Part shown: positions 1 to 7,057 of the stretch, in pieces | Position numbering within the stretch: position 1 is the stretch's first letter | Layout of the letters: every line of letters begins with the position of its first letter | IMG/VR virus record: IMGVR_UViG_3300033145_001062 | Location: 1-57,433 of that record | Length of the DNA: 57,433 bases | Reading direction: 5' to 3' (one strand) | Source of the DNA: a virus | Program-made: the position numbers and the translations under genes | Notes under the pieces: generated by a model | What the model was told of the DNA's origin: nothing | The model's input: only the letters and a program-made list of their open reading frames with translations | Databases searched by the model: none

Positions 1-114
1 CTGAATATCTTATTTCTGTTATCTACAATCTGCTTCTCAAAATTAGATGTAATTTTAGTACAATTTTCTTTTTGATTTTTTATATCTGTTTTTATACTCC
101 CTATGTCGATTTTC
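1..114. repeat. Terminal direct repeat, left copy
   Basis: These 114 bases are identical to the last 114 bases of the window (57320-57433). Either the assembly closed a circle with a leftover overlap, or the molecule is terminally redundant. The repeat lies inside a reading frame that continues correctly across the junction, which supports circular closure and a unit length of 57319 bases. A physical short direct terminal repeat cannot be excluded from sequence alone. Confidence 0.95.
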
Positions 115-278
115 ATCCCATCAACCTTTTTATCGGTATCATCTACAGTATTTTTAATATCCTTCAAATCAATTCCGTTGCCATTTTGCTTCTTAGTATC
201 CCTTATAATTTTCAACCAACTTCCTATACTTGAAATTACAAGTACAATAATACCGCCTGTTGTTATTGGCTCAACCAT
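1..278 (-). CDS. Membrane-anchored coiled-coil protein (5' part; completed at 57298-57319), candidate inner spanin
   Basis: Starts with ATG at 278 after an AGGAG site. Joined to the other window end it gives 99 residues, with stop at 57298-57300. Residues about 7-22 form one hydrophobic segment (GGIIVLVISSIGSW); the rest is polar and helical with heptad-like spacing. This single N-terminal anchor plus external coiled coil is the topology of phage inner-membrane spanins, and the gene directly upstream encodes a lipoprotein, the expected partner. No family is recognised by sequence, so the spanin role is inference from topology and place. It is translationally coupled (GTGA overlap) to the next gene at 57122-57301. 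Confidence 0.75.
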   Translation of the reverse strand, partial: MVEPITTGGIIVLVISSIGSWLKIIRDTKKQNGNGIDLKDIKNTVDDTDKKVDGMKIDIGSIKTDIKNQKENCTKITSNFEKQIVDNRNKIF

Positions 279-290
279 TTAACTCTCCTG

Positions 291-575
291 TTAATAAATT
301 TCAATTTCATTAATCTCTAATAATCGTTTCATGCGCCAATATTGATAGAGGAATCCTTTGGATACGATTGCTGTGTTTTTATCCTTGATCTTTATCAATA
401 CATCGTCGGGAATAATCCCATTTTTTATAAATCCGTATATCTCAATCTCGCCTATCTCTGTTGAAGGCGTTATGATGACCTGTGGCTTGCAAGCGCTAAG
501 TAAGCAGAAGCTTGCGAACACGATCAGCGTCGCCATCCAGGATAGCCTGTTTAATCGCTTTTTTGTCTTTTGCAT
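291..575 (-). CDS. Small lipoprotein of the lysis module, candidate outer spanin
   Basis: 94 residues. A basic N-terminus is followed by a hydrophobic stretch (about 13-27) and a lipobox LLSAC with the acylated cysteine at about residue 29, a classic lipoprotein signal. The mature part is about 65 residues with no recognised domain and is not proline-rich like lambda Rz1. Its start lies inside the preceding 53-codon gene in another frame, the kind of nested arrangement seen in spanin pairs. It sits between the endolysin group and the membrane-anchored coiled-coil gene. An outer-membrane spanin is the best guess; a superinfection-exclusion lipoprotein is an alternative. Confidence 0.75.
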   Translation of the reverse strand: MQKTKKRLNRLSWMATLIVFASFCLLSACKPQVIITPSTEIGEIEIYGFIKNGIIPDDVLIKIKDKNTAIVSKGFLYQYWRMKRLLEINEIEIY

Positions 576-657
576 TTTTCCTTTTTTTGATATATTTCCC
601 TATGTTTAATATTGCAGTCGTTAAAGCTGACAAAACATTGAATATTTTTTTTTTCAT
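496..657 (-). CDS. 53-residue basic amphipathic protein overlapping the lipoprotein gene
   Basis: ATG at 657 overlaps the stop of the preceding coiled-coil gene (ATGA), and the reading frame runs 80 bases into the lipoprotein gene in a different frame. N-terminus MKKKIFNVLSALTTAILNI is a possible short membrane or amphipathic helix. It is followed by a very basic patch (KYIKKRKNAKDKK) and a C-terminal helix. Not recognised. Coupling and position in the lysis module argue for a lysis accessory role, but nothing shows one directly. Confidence 0.6.
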   Translation of the reverse strand: MKKKIFNVLSALTTAILNIGKYIKKRKNAKDKKAIKQAILDGDADRVRKLLLT

Positions 658-842
658 AGTTTATTAATCTCTTTTTGTAACCCCCGATGATATTTTATCA
701 ATGCGATACTTCTTCTTTCGTAGATAGGACAATAATATTGATTTTTTAATAAATGATTTTCCTTTTCAAGGATTTTAATTCTACGATCCATAAGTTTATT
801 TTGCTTCTTTAATAACTCAATATCTTGCTCTAATTTGCTCAT
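654..842 (-). CDS. 62-residue coiled-coil protein
   Basis: Nearly all of the sequence is predicted helical, with leucine and isoleucine at heptad spacing (LEQDIELLKKQNKLMDRRIK and onward). No membrane segment or signal. It follows the endolysin by 3 bases and overlaps the next gene by ATGA, so it belongs to the same translational chain. Function unknown. Confidence 0.65.
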   Translation of the reverse strand: MSKLEQDIELLKKQNKLMDRRIKILEKENHLLKNQYYCPIYERRSIALIKYHRGLQKEINKL

Positions 843-845
843 CTT

Positions 846-1391
846 TTACCCCTCATCCCCAAACGGATCGCAAACAACAAAATTATCGCCACGATAGTTA
901 ATAGGCCGGATTTTTATAAAAGCGTTCTGGTCATCTGCTTGTAATTCATAAAGTTGTTTTTTTATAATCGTAGGGATAAATTCATTTTCATAGGTTTCAA
1001 ATTGAATCCTAGACATGTTCTCTGGATAGAAAGATTTTAACACTCGGTCGTTTATTATCGTTTCGTACAGGTCAAATTTAGGCCGGCCCCCACCGGAAGC
1101 CCCGATGGTATGATATCCGTCAATTAATATCTCAGTATGGATGACATGTCCAGATTGATTCATCCAGAATGCAAGATACGACCTTTTATAAAAGTTTTTT
1201 TGGTTATCTTTGTATAAATCGAATAATCCGGCTGCTGTATAATCTACATAAGCAGGTAATTTACCAACAGCTTTTAAACATTCAACCTCATATCCGGAGC
1301 AATCGAAAAGAGGCCCATCGCCAGCCCAGACATAACGGCGCCCAATCCAGGACATCGCATAGTCAACAAATATTTCTCTCTTGCTTATCAT
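846..1391 (-). CDS. NlpC/P60-family peptidase, probable endolysin
   Basis: 181 residues. The motif FDCSGY places the catalytic cysteine at residue 31, preceded by the usual YVWAG(D)G segment of NlpC/P60 papain-like peptidases. The downstream GHVIHTEI (histidine 82 or 85) supplies the base. Such enzymes cleave stem-peptide bonds in peptidoglycan. There is no signal peptide, so release would depend on the holin-like protein encoded upstream at 2343-2684. An HNH gene unit now lies between holin and endolysin. The start has no good Shine-Dalgarno site, and a possible promoter ends only 16 bases upstream, so the mRNA may have a very short leader. Confidence 0.85.
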   Translation of the reverse strand: MISKREIFVDYAMSWIGRRYVWAGDGPLFDCSGYEVECLKAVGKLPAYVDYTAAGLFDLYKDNQKNFYKRSYLAFWMNQSGHVIHTEILIDGYHTIGASGGGRPKFDLYETIINDRVLKSFYPENMSRIQFETYENEFIPTIIKKQLYELQADDQNAFIKIRPINYRGDNFVVCDPFGDEG

Positions 1392-1406
1392 GTTGCCAAC
1401 ATAATC

Positions 1407-1435
1407 AAAATAAATGATGAGATCGGAAATGTCAA
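1407..1435 (-). promoter_or_regulatory. Possible sigma-70 promoter for the endolysin group
   Basis: On the minus strand TTGACA, 17 bases, TATTTT, ending 16 bases before the endolysin ATG. The -35 is consensus and the -10 matches four of six. It would restart transcription after the inserted HNH gene. Confidence 0.5.
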
Positions 1436-1451
1436 GAAAAAGAAATGTAAC

Positions 1452-2147
1452 TTATTTTAGATATAACTGATTATTTTCAACATCTTGTCGGTAATCCGCA
1501 ATTTCTATGTGCTTTGTTAAATTACAATGCTGGCATAATATTTGTAAATTATCGAAATTATTAGATCCTCCCTTGGTAACTGGGATTATATGGTCGATAT
1601 GAAAATTATTTGAACAGGGTTTTTTATCCTTTTCGCATGTTATGACCCCGTACTTGAAGATATTGGCATTGATTACTCTATCTACGACACCCTTTTTGAC
1701 CGTGCCATAACTACGCCTTTTTAAATGGTTTTCCCTAACTTTTCCTGGATTTTTTAATTTATATTTTTTATCCCATTCTTTTCTTTTTCCTGGATTTTCA
1801 GCTTGATATTTTTTAATAACTGCTTTTGTTTTTTCCGGATATTCAGCATAATATTTTTTGCGTAGCGCTTTTAATCTTTCTGAATTTTCAGCATAATATT
1901 TTCTCATATATATTTTTATTTTTTCTTTATTTTCCAATCTATATTCTTCTCTTTTTCCTGGATTTTCCAATTTATATTTTTTATCCCATTCTTTTCTTTT
2001 TCCTGGATTTTCCAATTTATATTTTTTACTTAGCATTTTTATTCTCTCTGAATGTTCAATATAATATTTTTTATGATAGCATTCTCCACATAATCCTTTG
2101 GCATGATGTTCTTTGACTTCTTTACAGGCTTTACAAATTATCTTCAT
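1452..2147 (-). CDS. HNH homing-type endonuclease with zinc knuckle and basic repeats
   Basis: 231 residues. An N-terminal CxxC/CxxC zinc knuckle (CKAC, CGEC) is followed by a long basic helical array of repeated Y-x-x-E-N-P-G-K-R type units (about 30-145). A C-terminal HNH nuclease domain follows, with IDHIIPV..GGSNNFDNLQILCQHCN. This is the architecture of phage homing endonucleases: the array probably contacts DNA and the HNH domain cuts. It separates holin from endolysin and is a paralogue of 12599-13267. It is preceded immediately by a promoter and a pseudoknotted RNA unit (2162-2304), and its ATG has no obvious Shine-Dalgarno site. Confidence 0.85.
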   Translation of the reverse strand: MKIICKACKEVKEHHAKGLCGECYHKKYYIEHSERIKMLSKKYKLENPGKRKEWDKKYKLENPGKREEYRLENKEKIKIYMRKYYAENSERLKALRKKYYAEYPEKTKAVIKKYQAENPGKRKEWDKKYKLKNPGKVRENHLKRRSYGTVKKGVVDRVINANIFKYGVITCEKDKKPCSNNFHIDHIIPVTKGGSNNFDNLQILCQHCNLTKHIEIADYRQDVENNQLYLK

Positions 2148-2161
2148 AATTATTCTTAAAT

Positions 2162-2270
2162 AAAAAAACCCCCTTTCGACAGTAGAGAATAAGCACTAAT
2201 GGAATGGCTTATCTGTTTACTCAGGGGTTTTCTTTTTTTAATTGGGTTTTCCATCAATACTTATTCTCTA
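2162..2270 (-). ncRNA. Pseudoknot RNA unit 1 (before HNH gene at 1452)
   Basis: The transcript from the promoter at 2276-2304 would start about 2269. Segment A (2270-2251) pairs with segment C (2202-2183) over 20 bases with three G-U wobbles. Segment B (2231-2223, AAAACCCCU) pairs with segment D (2173-2165, GGGGGUUUU), which runs into seven Us. The order A-B-C-D makes a pseudoknot closed by a terminator-like stem. C can also pair with a local AUAAGC just upstream of it. The HNH ATG follows the T-run by 14 bases. Either a free small RNA or an attenuating leader. Confidence 0.65.
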
Positions 2271-2275
2271 ATATA

Positions 2276-2304
2276 AGTATAACATTTTTTGTAAAATTTT
2301 TCAA
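2276..2304 (-). promoter_or_regulatory. Sigma-70-like promoter of RNA unit 1
   Basis: TTGAAA, 17-base spacer, TATACT on the minus strand. The predicted start falls at the first base of segment A of the RNA unit, as in the other complete copies. Confidence 0.7.
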
Positions 2305-2342
2305 GCATAATCTCCCCCCGCCCATCCCACATGCTTAATTAC

Positions 2343-2684
2343 TTACTTTTTAGCCTTGTTGAATTCTGCTTTGAAAAGTATGCCCATAATTACAGTCAGC
2401 ACAGCGACAATAGCTTCAACTGGCAGTTCAAGCCCGAATGTTTCACTAACCGCTACAAGGATTGCTGATATAAACGCAATAATAAATTTCGGATCCTTAA
2501 ATTTCCCGATCTGTGATCCAATGCGTTTAATATCTGATTTAGCCTCAAATAGCACATAGCACAATATTGCTGTTACTCCGGCTAATACTGACATGCTGTC
2601 TAAGGTTAATCCGAACTGTTCACTGAAAAAAGCAAGTACCGTACCAATAACAGCAAGCACCGACATTAATGATTTTCTCGACAT
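2343..2684 (-). CDS. Holin-like membrane protein with internal duplication
   Basis: 113 residues with about four hydrophobic segments. The two halves look like a tandem duplication: AFFSEQFGLTLDSMSVLAGV near residue 18 aligns with AVSETFGLELPVEAIVAVLT near residue 77. Each ends in a charged stretch (EAKSD and KAEFN). Small size, multiple membrane segments, basic C-terminus and placement before the endolysin indicate a holin. No named holin family is recognised. Excellent ribosome site (AGGAGG then ATG). Confidence 0.7.
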   Translation of the reverse strand: MSRKSLMSVLAVIGTVLAFFSEQFGLTLDSMSVLAGVTAILCYVLFEAKSDIKRIGSQIGKFKDPKFIIAFISAILVAVSETFGLELPVEAIVAVLTVIMGILFKAEFNKAKK

Positions 2685-2730
2685 TTTAAACCTCCTAAAT
2701 TAAGATCAAAGCTCTTCGGATGTTGAATCA

Positions 2731-2919
2731 TTATTCTAATTCAGCCTCCCTCTTTTCTCTCTCTTTCTGTATATCCCAGTAATATTTCTCATCCTTAGCT
2801 TCCTCATAAGCCCTCTCCTCACAATTATCAGGGTCTAATCCCTTAGAGCAGGTCTCGTCATCAGTGAGATGTTCACATTGAATGCTGTGGCAATATTCAT
2901 ATTCTTTAGCTACTTTCAC
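2731..2919 (-). CDS. Small cysteine-containing acidic protein
   Basis: 62 residues starting at GTG, coupled to the upstream gene by a GTGA overlap and preceded by GGAGGGG. Four cysteines in the first half (C9, C14, C23, C33) could bind zinc; the C-terminal half is a charged helix. Unrecognised. Confidence 0.6.
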   Translation of the reverse strand: MKVAKEYEYCHSIQCEHLTDDETCSKGLDPDNCEERAYEEAKDEKYYWDIQKEREKREAELE

Positions 2920-3185
2920 TTTTTCCCCTCCATATCTTCAACACGTTCAAGAGCGACAACCCTAATCCCATCCGGAGTCATAGCCTCATGGCGCCAATAG
3001 CCATCATCTTTTAGAAATTTTATTGAGATATGCTTAAGTAAGTTTTCTTTCCCAAGCTCATGGAATTTATCATCCTCAATCTGGATTTGAATATTGCTTA
3101 TTCCTATAAGCCCCGAATCGCCATAAAGCTCCGCAAATTCCTTTTGTAATTTAGATACCTTTCTTAGAAACTCTTTGTTGGTCAT
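2916..3185 (-). CDS. Hypothetical protein, 89 aa
   Basis: Not recognised. Mixed alpha and beta composition with a central IGISNIQIQIEDDKFHELGK segment. Strong ribosome site (AGGAGG) before ATG. It overlaps the gene before it by 35 bases and the gene after it by 4, so it lies in a tightly packed early operon. Confidence 0.6.
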   Translation of the reverse strand: MTNKEFLRKVSKLQKEFAELYGDSGLIGISNIQIQIEDDKFHELGKENLLKHISIKFLKDDGYWRHEAMTPDGIRVVALERVEDMEGKK

Positions 3186-3516
3186 TTTTTTTCCTCCTTT
3201 CTTTCAAATATTCATCCATAAGCCCTTTTAGAAAATCAAAGAGCAATTTAGCGCTTTCCTCAGCTTTGCCTTCAAATTTTAGAACACCGTCTTCCCAATC
3301 TAATTTTCCAATTTCCTCATTGTCTCTAAAAAACGTCATTTTATAAAGCTCGGTATCTTTAGGTGCTGTAGTAATCTGATTATGTCTGTTGGTCGTTTTT
3401 TCCTCCTTTTTTGTCTTTGGTGCTTCAATCTTAAAGGCATCCTTTTCTTTAACTGAAGCAACCTTCTTGTCGCCAATTAATAAATTTACTACTTTTCCAT
3501 CCTTTTTTTTAGGCAT
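3151..3516 (-). CDS. Hypothetical lysine-rich protein, 121 aa
   Basis: A lysine-rich first third (KKKDGK, KTKKEEKTTN) is followed by a compact segment (about 55-105: ELYKMTFFRDNEEIGKLDWE and onward) and a basic tail. No recognised domain. ATG has an AGGAG site at good spacing. Confidence 0.6.
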   Translation of the reverse strand: MPKKKDGKVVNLLIGDKKVASVKEKDAFKIEAPKTKKEEKTTNRHNQITTAPKDTELYKMTFFRDNEEIGKLDWEDGVLKFEGKAEESAKLLFDFLKGLMDEYLKERRKKNDQQRVSKKGI

Positions 3517-3551
3517 TTTTTCTCTCCTTTTTTATTTAATTGATTTTTCCA

Positions 3552-3908
3552 TTAATAATGATGTTTTAATAGCTGGATATCTTCCTCTGCTTTCTCTAAT
3601 TTTTCCCAAATAAGATCGAATTTTTTCTCTAATTGTATGTGTGTGAAATTATGCAAATCTTTAAAATTTTCTAATTTCCTTAATCTTTCTTCTTCCTCAC
3701 GCATATTGCCTATATTCTCAACTTCCTCATCCTCAATTTTATTTATCTCCAAAAACCAGTTCCTCTCTTTTTTCCCGTGAAACTCTATTGTTTTTTTACA
3801 CCCACATGGTAAATTTATTGACCCTATATACGTATAATCTTCCGGTATATATGGGATTTTGTAATTCTTCTCATGCTTTTCACATCTTATCTCCATTGTA
3901 TAATACAT
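3552..3908 (-). CDS. Hypothetical protein with N-terminal Cys/His cluster and coiled coil, 118 aa
   Basis: CEKHEK near residue 9 and CGCKK near residue 36 suggest a small metal-binding domain. The C-terminal half is a long charged helix with heptads (LEKKFDLIWEKLEKAEEDIQ). Not recognised. ATG at 3908 follows AAAGGAG. Confidence 0.6.
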   Translation of the reverse strand: MYYTMEIRCEKHEKNYKIPYIPEDYTYIGSINLPCGCKKTIEFHGKKERNWFLEINKIEDEEVENIGNMREEEERLRKLENFKDLHNFTHIQLEKKFDLIWEKLEKAEEDIQLLKHHY

Positions 3909-4039
3909 TTTTTCTCCTTTCTTAATCTTTTATTTTCCTCGATTAATCTGGCATTTTCCGTCAATACAGAAAAAAGTAACCTCCTGATTTCCTTCTCTTT
4001 TTGCTCTAAGAGATAAAACGGGTCTTTATGTCTGCCCAT
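3887..4039 (-). CDS. Hypothetical leucine-zipper-like peptide, 50 aa
   Basis: Start chosen at the ATG preceded by GAGGAAAAAA rather than an upstream in-frame ATG lying inside the neighbouring gene. The peptide (MGRHKDPFYLLEQKEKEIRR and onward) is a single charged helix with leucine spacing. Unrecognised. Confidence 0.5.
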   Translation of the reverse strand: MGRHKDPFYLLEQKEKEIRRLLFSVLTENARLIEENKRLRKEKKCIIQWR

Positions 4040-4205
4040 TTTTTTCCTCGATTGATCCAGAAATTTCAATGCTTTTTAGCATTCGTTCATCTAAAATATC
4101 CCTGATATCTAAGAGAACTTCAAGGATACTATTTCGTATTGCCGTGTTTTCAAATGGAGTAGTTGCCTCTATAGCCACCTTACTTCTCATTTTGACTTTT
4201 GACAT
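4026..4205 (-). CDS. Hypothetical protein, 59 aa
   Basis: Start chosen at 4205 because it has a GGAG site 7 bases upstream and avoids overlapping the preceding gene. Basic N-terminus (SKVKMRSKVAI), then an amphipathic helix (ILEVLLDIRDILDERML). Unrecognised. Confidence 0.55.
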   Translation of the reverse strand: MSKVKMRSKVAIEATTPFENTAIRNSILEVLLDIRDILDERMLKSIEISGSIEEKNGQT

Positions 4206-4221
4206 TTTTTTCTCCTTTTTT

Positions 4222-4383
4222 TTAACTTTTGCGCTTATCATATTTACTTCCAATTAAGCCTCTTAAATCATCCCGTGCATCCTCAACGCTATACTCATTA
4301 TTGAGAATTTGCACTAGGTAAAATTTGGGATGTTCCCAGCAGTTATCTATGTCCTCTTCTGTAAAAAACTTTTTTTCATTCAT
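4222..4383 (-). CDS. Hypothetical protein, 53 aa
   Basis: MNEKKFFTEEDIDNCWEHPK and onward, an acidic helical peptide. ATG at 4383 overlaps the stop of the preceding gene, and a GGGGG tract precedes it. Fills what would otherwise be a gap between 4205 and 4380. Unrecognised. Confidence 0.55.
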   Translation of the reverse strand: MNEKKFFTEEDIDNCWEHPKFYLVQILNNEYSVEDARDDLRGLIGSKYDKRKS

Positions 4384-4661
4384 TTCATTTCCCCCTTGCT
4401 CAACTCAAGCTGTAGTTTCCGCAATTCCTGTTGCTCTAATTTTAACTGCTCAATGTAGATTATTAATTTCTGGGTTAAGCTGTCAATTACAACCTTGTCC
4501 TCGATAATCTCAGCAACCTGCTCTTTCAACTCAAGCTGATCGGTTCGAATCTCGCTATTGATTTGTAAACTCATAATAAATGAACCAACCGCCAGTCCAA
4601 TAATAAAGCCGATAATAAATATAATTGTATACCATATTTGGTCATGCTCTTTATTCGTCAT
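4380..4661 (-). CDS. Single-pass membrane protein with cytoplasmic coiled coil, 94 aa
   Basis: Residues about 9-30 (IWYTIIFIIGFIIGLAVGSF) form a transmembrane segment. The remaining 60 residues are a long charged coiled coil (KEQVAEIIEDKVVIDSLTQK and onward). No family recognised. It overlaps both neighbours by a few bases, so it is part of the same operon. One of at least eight small membrane proteins in this genome. Confidence 0.6.
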   Translation of the reverse strand: MTNKEHDQIWYTIIFIIGFIIGLAVGSFIMSLQINSEIRTDQLELKEQVAEIIEDKVVIDSLTQKLIIYIEQLKLEQQELRKLQLELSKGEMK

Positions 4662-5013
4662 TTCCTATTTCCTCCCTTAAATCGCCGTCTCTGAATGTAA
4701 ATGGAAAAAGCTCCAATTGTTCTACATCATCAGCAAGTTCAGGATGGGCATTACATACCCTTTTAAACCTCTCGAATAGTGGGATCGCCTTTTTCCTCAG
4801 ATAGTCCCGGTACTCCAGAATCTCCTCTTTCCTGACCGGATAGAACCCGCCTCTGTCGCAGGTTACAATAGGAAGTTGACTATAAATATTCCTAAATTCT
4901 CGATCTGAAATAATAAATGCAGGGACATGTTTCGACATAAACTTATCCCTGGTTATAGCATTCTCCCTACCCGAATGATGCTCTTTATAGAGCCTTAAAA
5001 TATATTCCTTCAT
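4651..5013 (-). CDS. Probable winged-helix phage protein, 120 aa
   Basis: The segment ISDREFRNIYSQLPIVTCDRGGFYPV followed by a helix with YRDYLRKK resembles a winged-helix module common in phage early regions (ISDREFR...GYF pattern), where the wing precedes a long helix. A DNA-binding regulatory or replication accessory role is likely from the fold but unproven. Confidence 0.55.
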   Translation of the reverse strand: MKEYILRLYKEHHSGRENAITRDKFMSKHVPAFIISDREFRNIYSQLPIVTCDRGGFYPVRKEEILEYRDYLRKKAIPLFERFKRVCNAHPELADDVEQLELFPFTFRDGDLREEIGNDE

Positions 5014-5014
5014 C

Positions 5015-5155
5015 CTATCTTCCCTTTAAAATCTTCAATTCCTTCCTAAGCCTTGCGATCTCTATTTCCAGATCGTACTTGCTACCTGATACAATTGCAG
5101 CATAAATAACCAATATAAAAAGCCCAACAGCTAAACCTCCTAAAAATTCAATCAT
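5015..5155 (-). CDS. Membrane microprotein, 46 aa
   Basis: MIEFLGGLAVGLFILVIYAA then a charged helix (YDLEIEIARLRKELKILKGR). One transmembrane segment with a short cytoplasmic coiled coil. ATG has an AGGAGG site at good spacing and the stop TAG abuts the next start. Unrecognised. Confidence 0.6.
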   Translation of the reverse strand: MIEFLGGLAVGLFILVIYAAIVSGSKYDLEIEIARLRKELKILKGR

Positions 5156-5178
5156 TTCATCCTCCTTTTTTATTTCAT

Positions 5179-6327
5179 TCATTTAGTCAACCTCATTAAT
5201 AATCTTCCCAGCCCCTGCATGTCCCGCCATCGCATAGCCGAGAAGTCATAATAATATCTATCCGGCATTGTATTGTGTATGCCATCTGGCAGTCGGATAT
5301 CATTCTGCCTATGTCCATTAAGCATTTCCATAAGTACAAGACCATCTATATGTGCTTGTTTTAGTAACGCCTTGGCGGTTGCAAGTGGGATAGGGACAGG
5401 TGCATATTGTCCATTCACTCGCCAGCCATCAGTTGAGATTCCGCTAAAATAAGGCATGAGTAGTGTTTTTTTATTGTAGCTTTTCAAATCCCCCACCTGG
5501 TGAATAACTGGAGTAAAATGCTGTCTCGTTCTGGGTGATATTTCAGCTTCAGTCGAGGTAAATCTTCTCCATCTGGGGCAATCCCGACCCCAGGTTTCAT
5601 CAATAATTTCTTTCATCCGCATATGCCAGGCTGTACCAGAATATCCCTCGTTACAGGTTTCGATACTGATATATTTTCTTTCCCTTGGGGACAAGGAATC
5701 ATAAATTCTATTGAGCATATATCGAGTCATGGCTTCTACGATTTTGCCTGTATTTTCCGCTCGAGGACTTCCAAGAGACCACTCTATATAAGCTTCATAA
5801 GCATTTGCGGCTGAAGAAGTTTCTATATTATTATTATCAGGATTAAGAAAATTTTTAGCCCAGGAACAGTTATTTCGATAATGGAATGCACAGCCATCTA
5901 TCAAGGAAATAATCAACATGATTTTCCTGTACACAACTTTTTGTATCCTGGATAACACGGCTGTTTCCCAGTTGGCATTAATATATTTTCCTATTTTTTC
6001 ATCAGCTTCATCGGGATCAGGCATAATAAATTTACCCTCATCATCCCTCACAAACGGTTCTAAATTCCATTTACAATATTCAGGGTGCCAACATTGAGAA
6101 AATAAGAATACTCTTGTGGTATTCCCCGCTTCCATTGTTACGTATTTATCCAGGATCATGTCTAAATCATAAATACGAGTAGTCCAGAGCATTTCAGGAA
6201 TAAATAGAGTTGCCAGGAAAAATGGTTTTCCTGTCTGTTTTTTAATTTCATATACTTGCAGTTCCTTTTTCACCTCTACAGGGATTACGGGGCTATAATT
6301 TGCCGGTGGTATGTTTATTTGTGCCAT
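5179..6327 (-). CDS. Unidentified 382-residue protein, possible TIM-barrel hydrolase
   Basis: Start chosen at 6327, where AGGAGG sits 7 bases before ATG; an upstream in-frame start lacks a site. Tryptophan- and tyrosine-rich in the manner of glycoside hydrolases. Segments such as SIETCNEGYSGTAWHMRMK and VLMEMLNGHRQND have acidic residues at strand ends, and two certain GH5-like proteins are encoded elsewhere here. I cannot align it confidently to a family. It is the first gene preceded by the start-associated repeat (6330-6362). Confidence 0.6.
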   Translation of the reverse strand: MAQINIPPANYSPVIPVEVKKELQVYEIKKQTGKPFFLATLFIPEMLWTTRIYDLDMILDKYVTMEAGNTTRVFLFSQCWHPEYCKWNLEPFVRDDEGKFIMPDPDEADEKIGKYINANWETAVLSRIQKVVYRKIMLIISLIDGCAFHYRNNCSWAKNFLNPDNNNIETSSAANAYEAYIEWSLGSPRAENTGKIVEAMTRYMLNRIYDSLSPRERKYISIETCNEGYSGTAWHMRMKEIIDETWGRDCPRWRRFTSTEAEISPRTRQHFTPVIHQVGDLKSYNKKTLLMPYFSGISTDGWRVNGQYAPVPIPLATAKALLKQAHIDGLVLMEMLNGHRQNDIRLPDGIHNTMPDRYYYDFSAMRWRDMQGLGRLLMRLTK

Positions 6328-6329
6328 TA

Positions 6330-6362
6330 TCAAACCTCCTATAAAAATTAGATTAAGCATTT
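6330..6362 (-). repeat. Start-associated repeat, copy 1
   Basis: On the minus strand AAATGCTTAA, a variable pair, TAATTTTTATAGGAGG, then the ATG of the 382-residue protein. The unit supplies both the end of the preceding gene and the ribosome site of the next. Confidence 0.85.
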
Positions 6363-6637
6363 ATTTTCATCTTTTTAAGCTTTTTCTCCCACCTATCTAA
6401 GCGTATAAGGCGTTCCCTTGTTATATCTTCCCTGAAATTTAAATCACTACAAATCCCTTCTTCAAATAATACCCATAAACAATCGGTGCAATCTTTATTT
6501 TCAGAAATAGCACAAAGGGGACAACCAAAACTATTAATTTCCCCATAATCACATGGTGTATCATCTGATTCATATTTTTCATAGTGCCTTCTTAATTCCT
6601 CAATAGCCTCAAGCCATTGTCCTATTTTTCTTTTCAT
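6353..6637 (-). CDS. Hypothetical cysteine-containing protein, 94 aa
   Basis: Central cysteine cluster (C29, then CPLC and CTDC) suggests a zinc site. Basic helical ends. The last codons AAT GCT TAA are part of repeat copy 1. Unrecognised. Confidence 0.6.
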   Translation of the reverse strand: MKRKIGQWLEAIEELRRHYEKYESDDTPCDYGEINSFGCPLCAISENKDCTDCLWVLFEEGICSDLNFREDITRERLIRLDRWEKKLKKMKINA

Positions 6638-6642
6638 TTACC

Positions 6643-6674
6643 CAAACCTTCTATAAAAATTAGGTTAAGCATTT
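6643..6674 (-). repeat. Start-associated repeat, copy 2
   Basis: Same unit as copy 1 with AGAAGG in place of AGGAGG, directly before the 94-residue gene at 6353-6637. Confidence 0.8.
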
Positions 6675-6784
6675 CGCTTACTTTTAACTCTCCTTGGTTT
6701 TCGTCCCACGCACAAACCAAAAACCCAGGGAGCGTATTTCCCCCAGCGTACATGCTCAAAAAGCCAAAAACATAAATTTCTCAT
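6665..6784 (-). CDS. Small basic aromatic peptide, 39 aa
   Basis: MRNLCFWLFEHVRWGKYAPW and onward, ending KSKRNA. The ATG overlaps the preceding stop (TAATG). Its final codons lie in repeat copy 2, as for its neighbours, which supports a real gene. The ribosome site is weak. Unrecognised. Confidence 0.4.
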   Translation of the reverse strand: MRNLCFWLFEHVRWGKYAPWVFGLCVGRKPRRVKSKRNA

Positions 6785-7020
6785 TAGTATTCTTCGTAAA
6801 TAATTTGCTGAACATACGCACTGTTTATTCGTTGAGTCACAACTGTATGAAGACCTACTTCTGCTACTTTAAACCATACAACGGCAGCCATCTGACCATT
6901 TTCTTCATATGGAATTATCCTCATCTCTGGACAATTCTGTATCATAGTTCCATCGCCCAATACTAACATTTTAATTCTTCTTTCTTCAGACATTATTTTA
7001 GTGCTTTTTATTTCTCCCAT
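6784..7020 (-). CDS. Hypothetical protein, 78 aa
   Basis: Contains RIKMLVLGDGTMIQNCPEMR, a beta-rich pattern also present as RIKILVFGDRYWNYNLEQKR in the product of 10273-10497, so the two are probably distant paralogues. Function unknown. Confidence 0.6.
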   Translation of the reverse strand: MGEIKSTKIMSEERRIKMLVLGDGTMIQNCPEMRIIPYEENGQMAAVVWFKVAEVGLHTVVTQRINSAYVQQIIYEEY

Positions 7021-7027
7021 CTAATTA

Positions 7028-7057
7028 GACCTCCTATAAAAATTATGTTAAGCATTT
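7028..7057 (-). repeat. Start-associated repeat, copy 3
   Basis: AAATGCTTAACATAATTTTT then ATAGGAGGTC, before the 78-residue gene. Confidence 0.85.

Noticed and set aside
1-114. Physical direct terminal repeat used in packaging
   Set aside because: Cannot be separated from assembly overlap. Its short length and placement within a gene favour a circular closure artefact, so it is listed only as a repeat.
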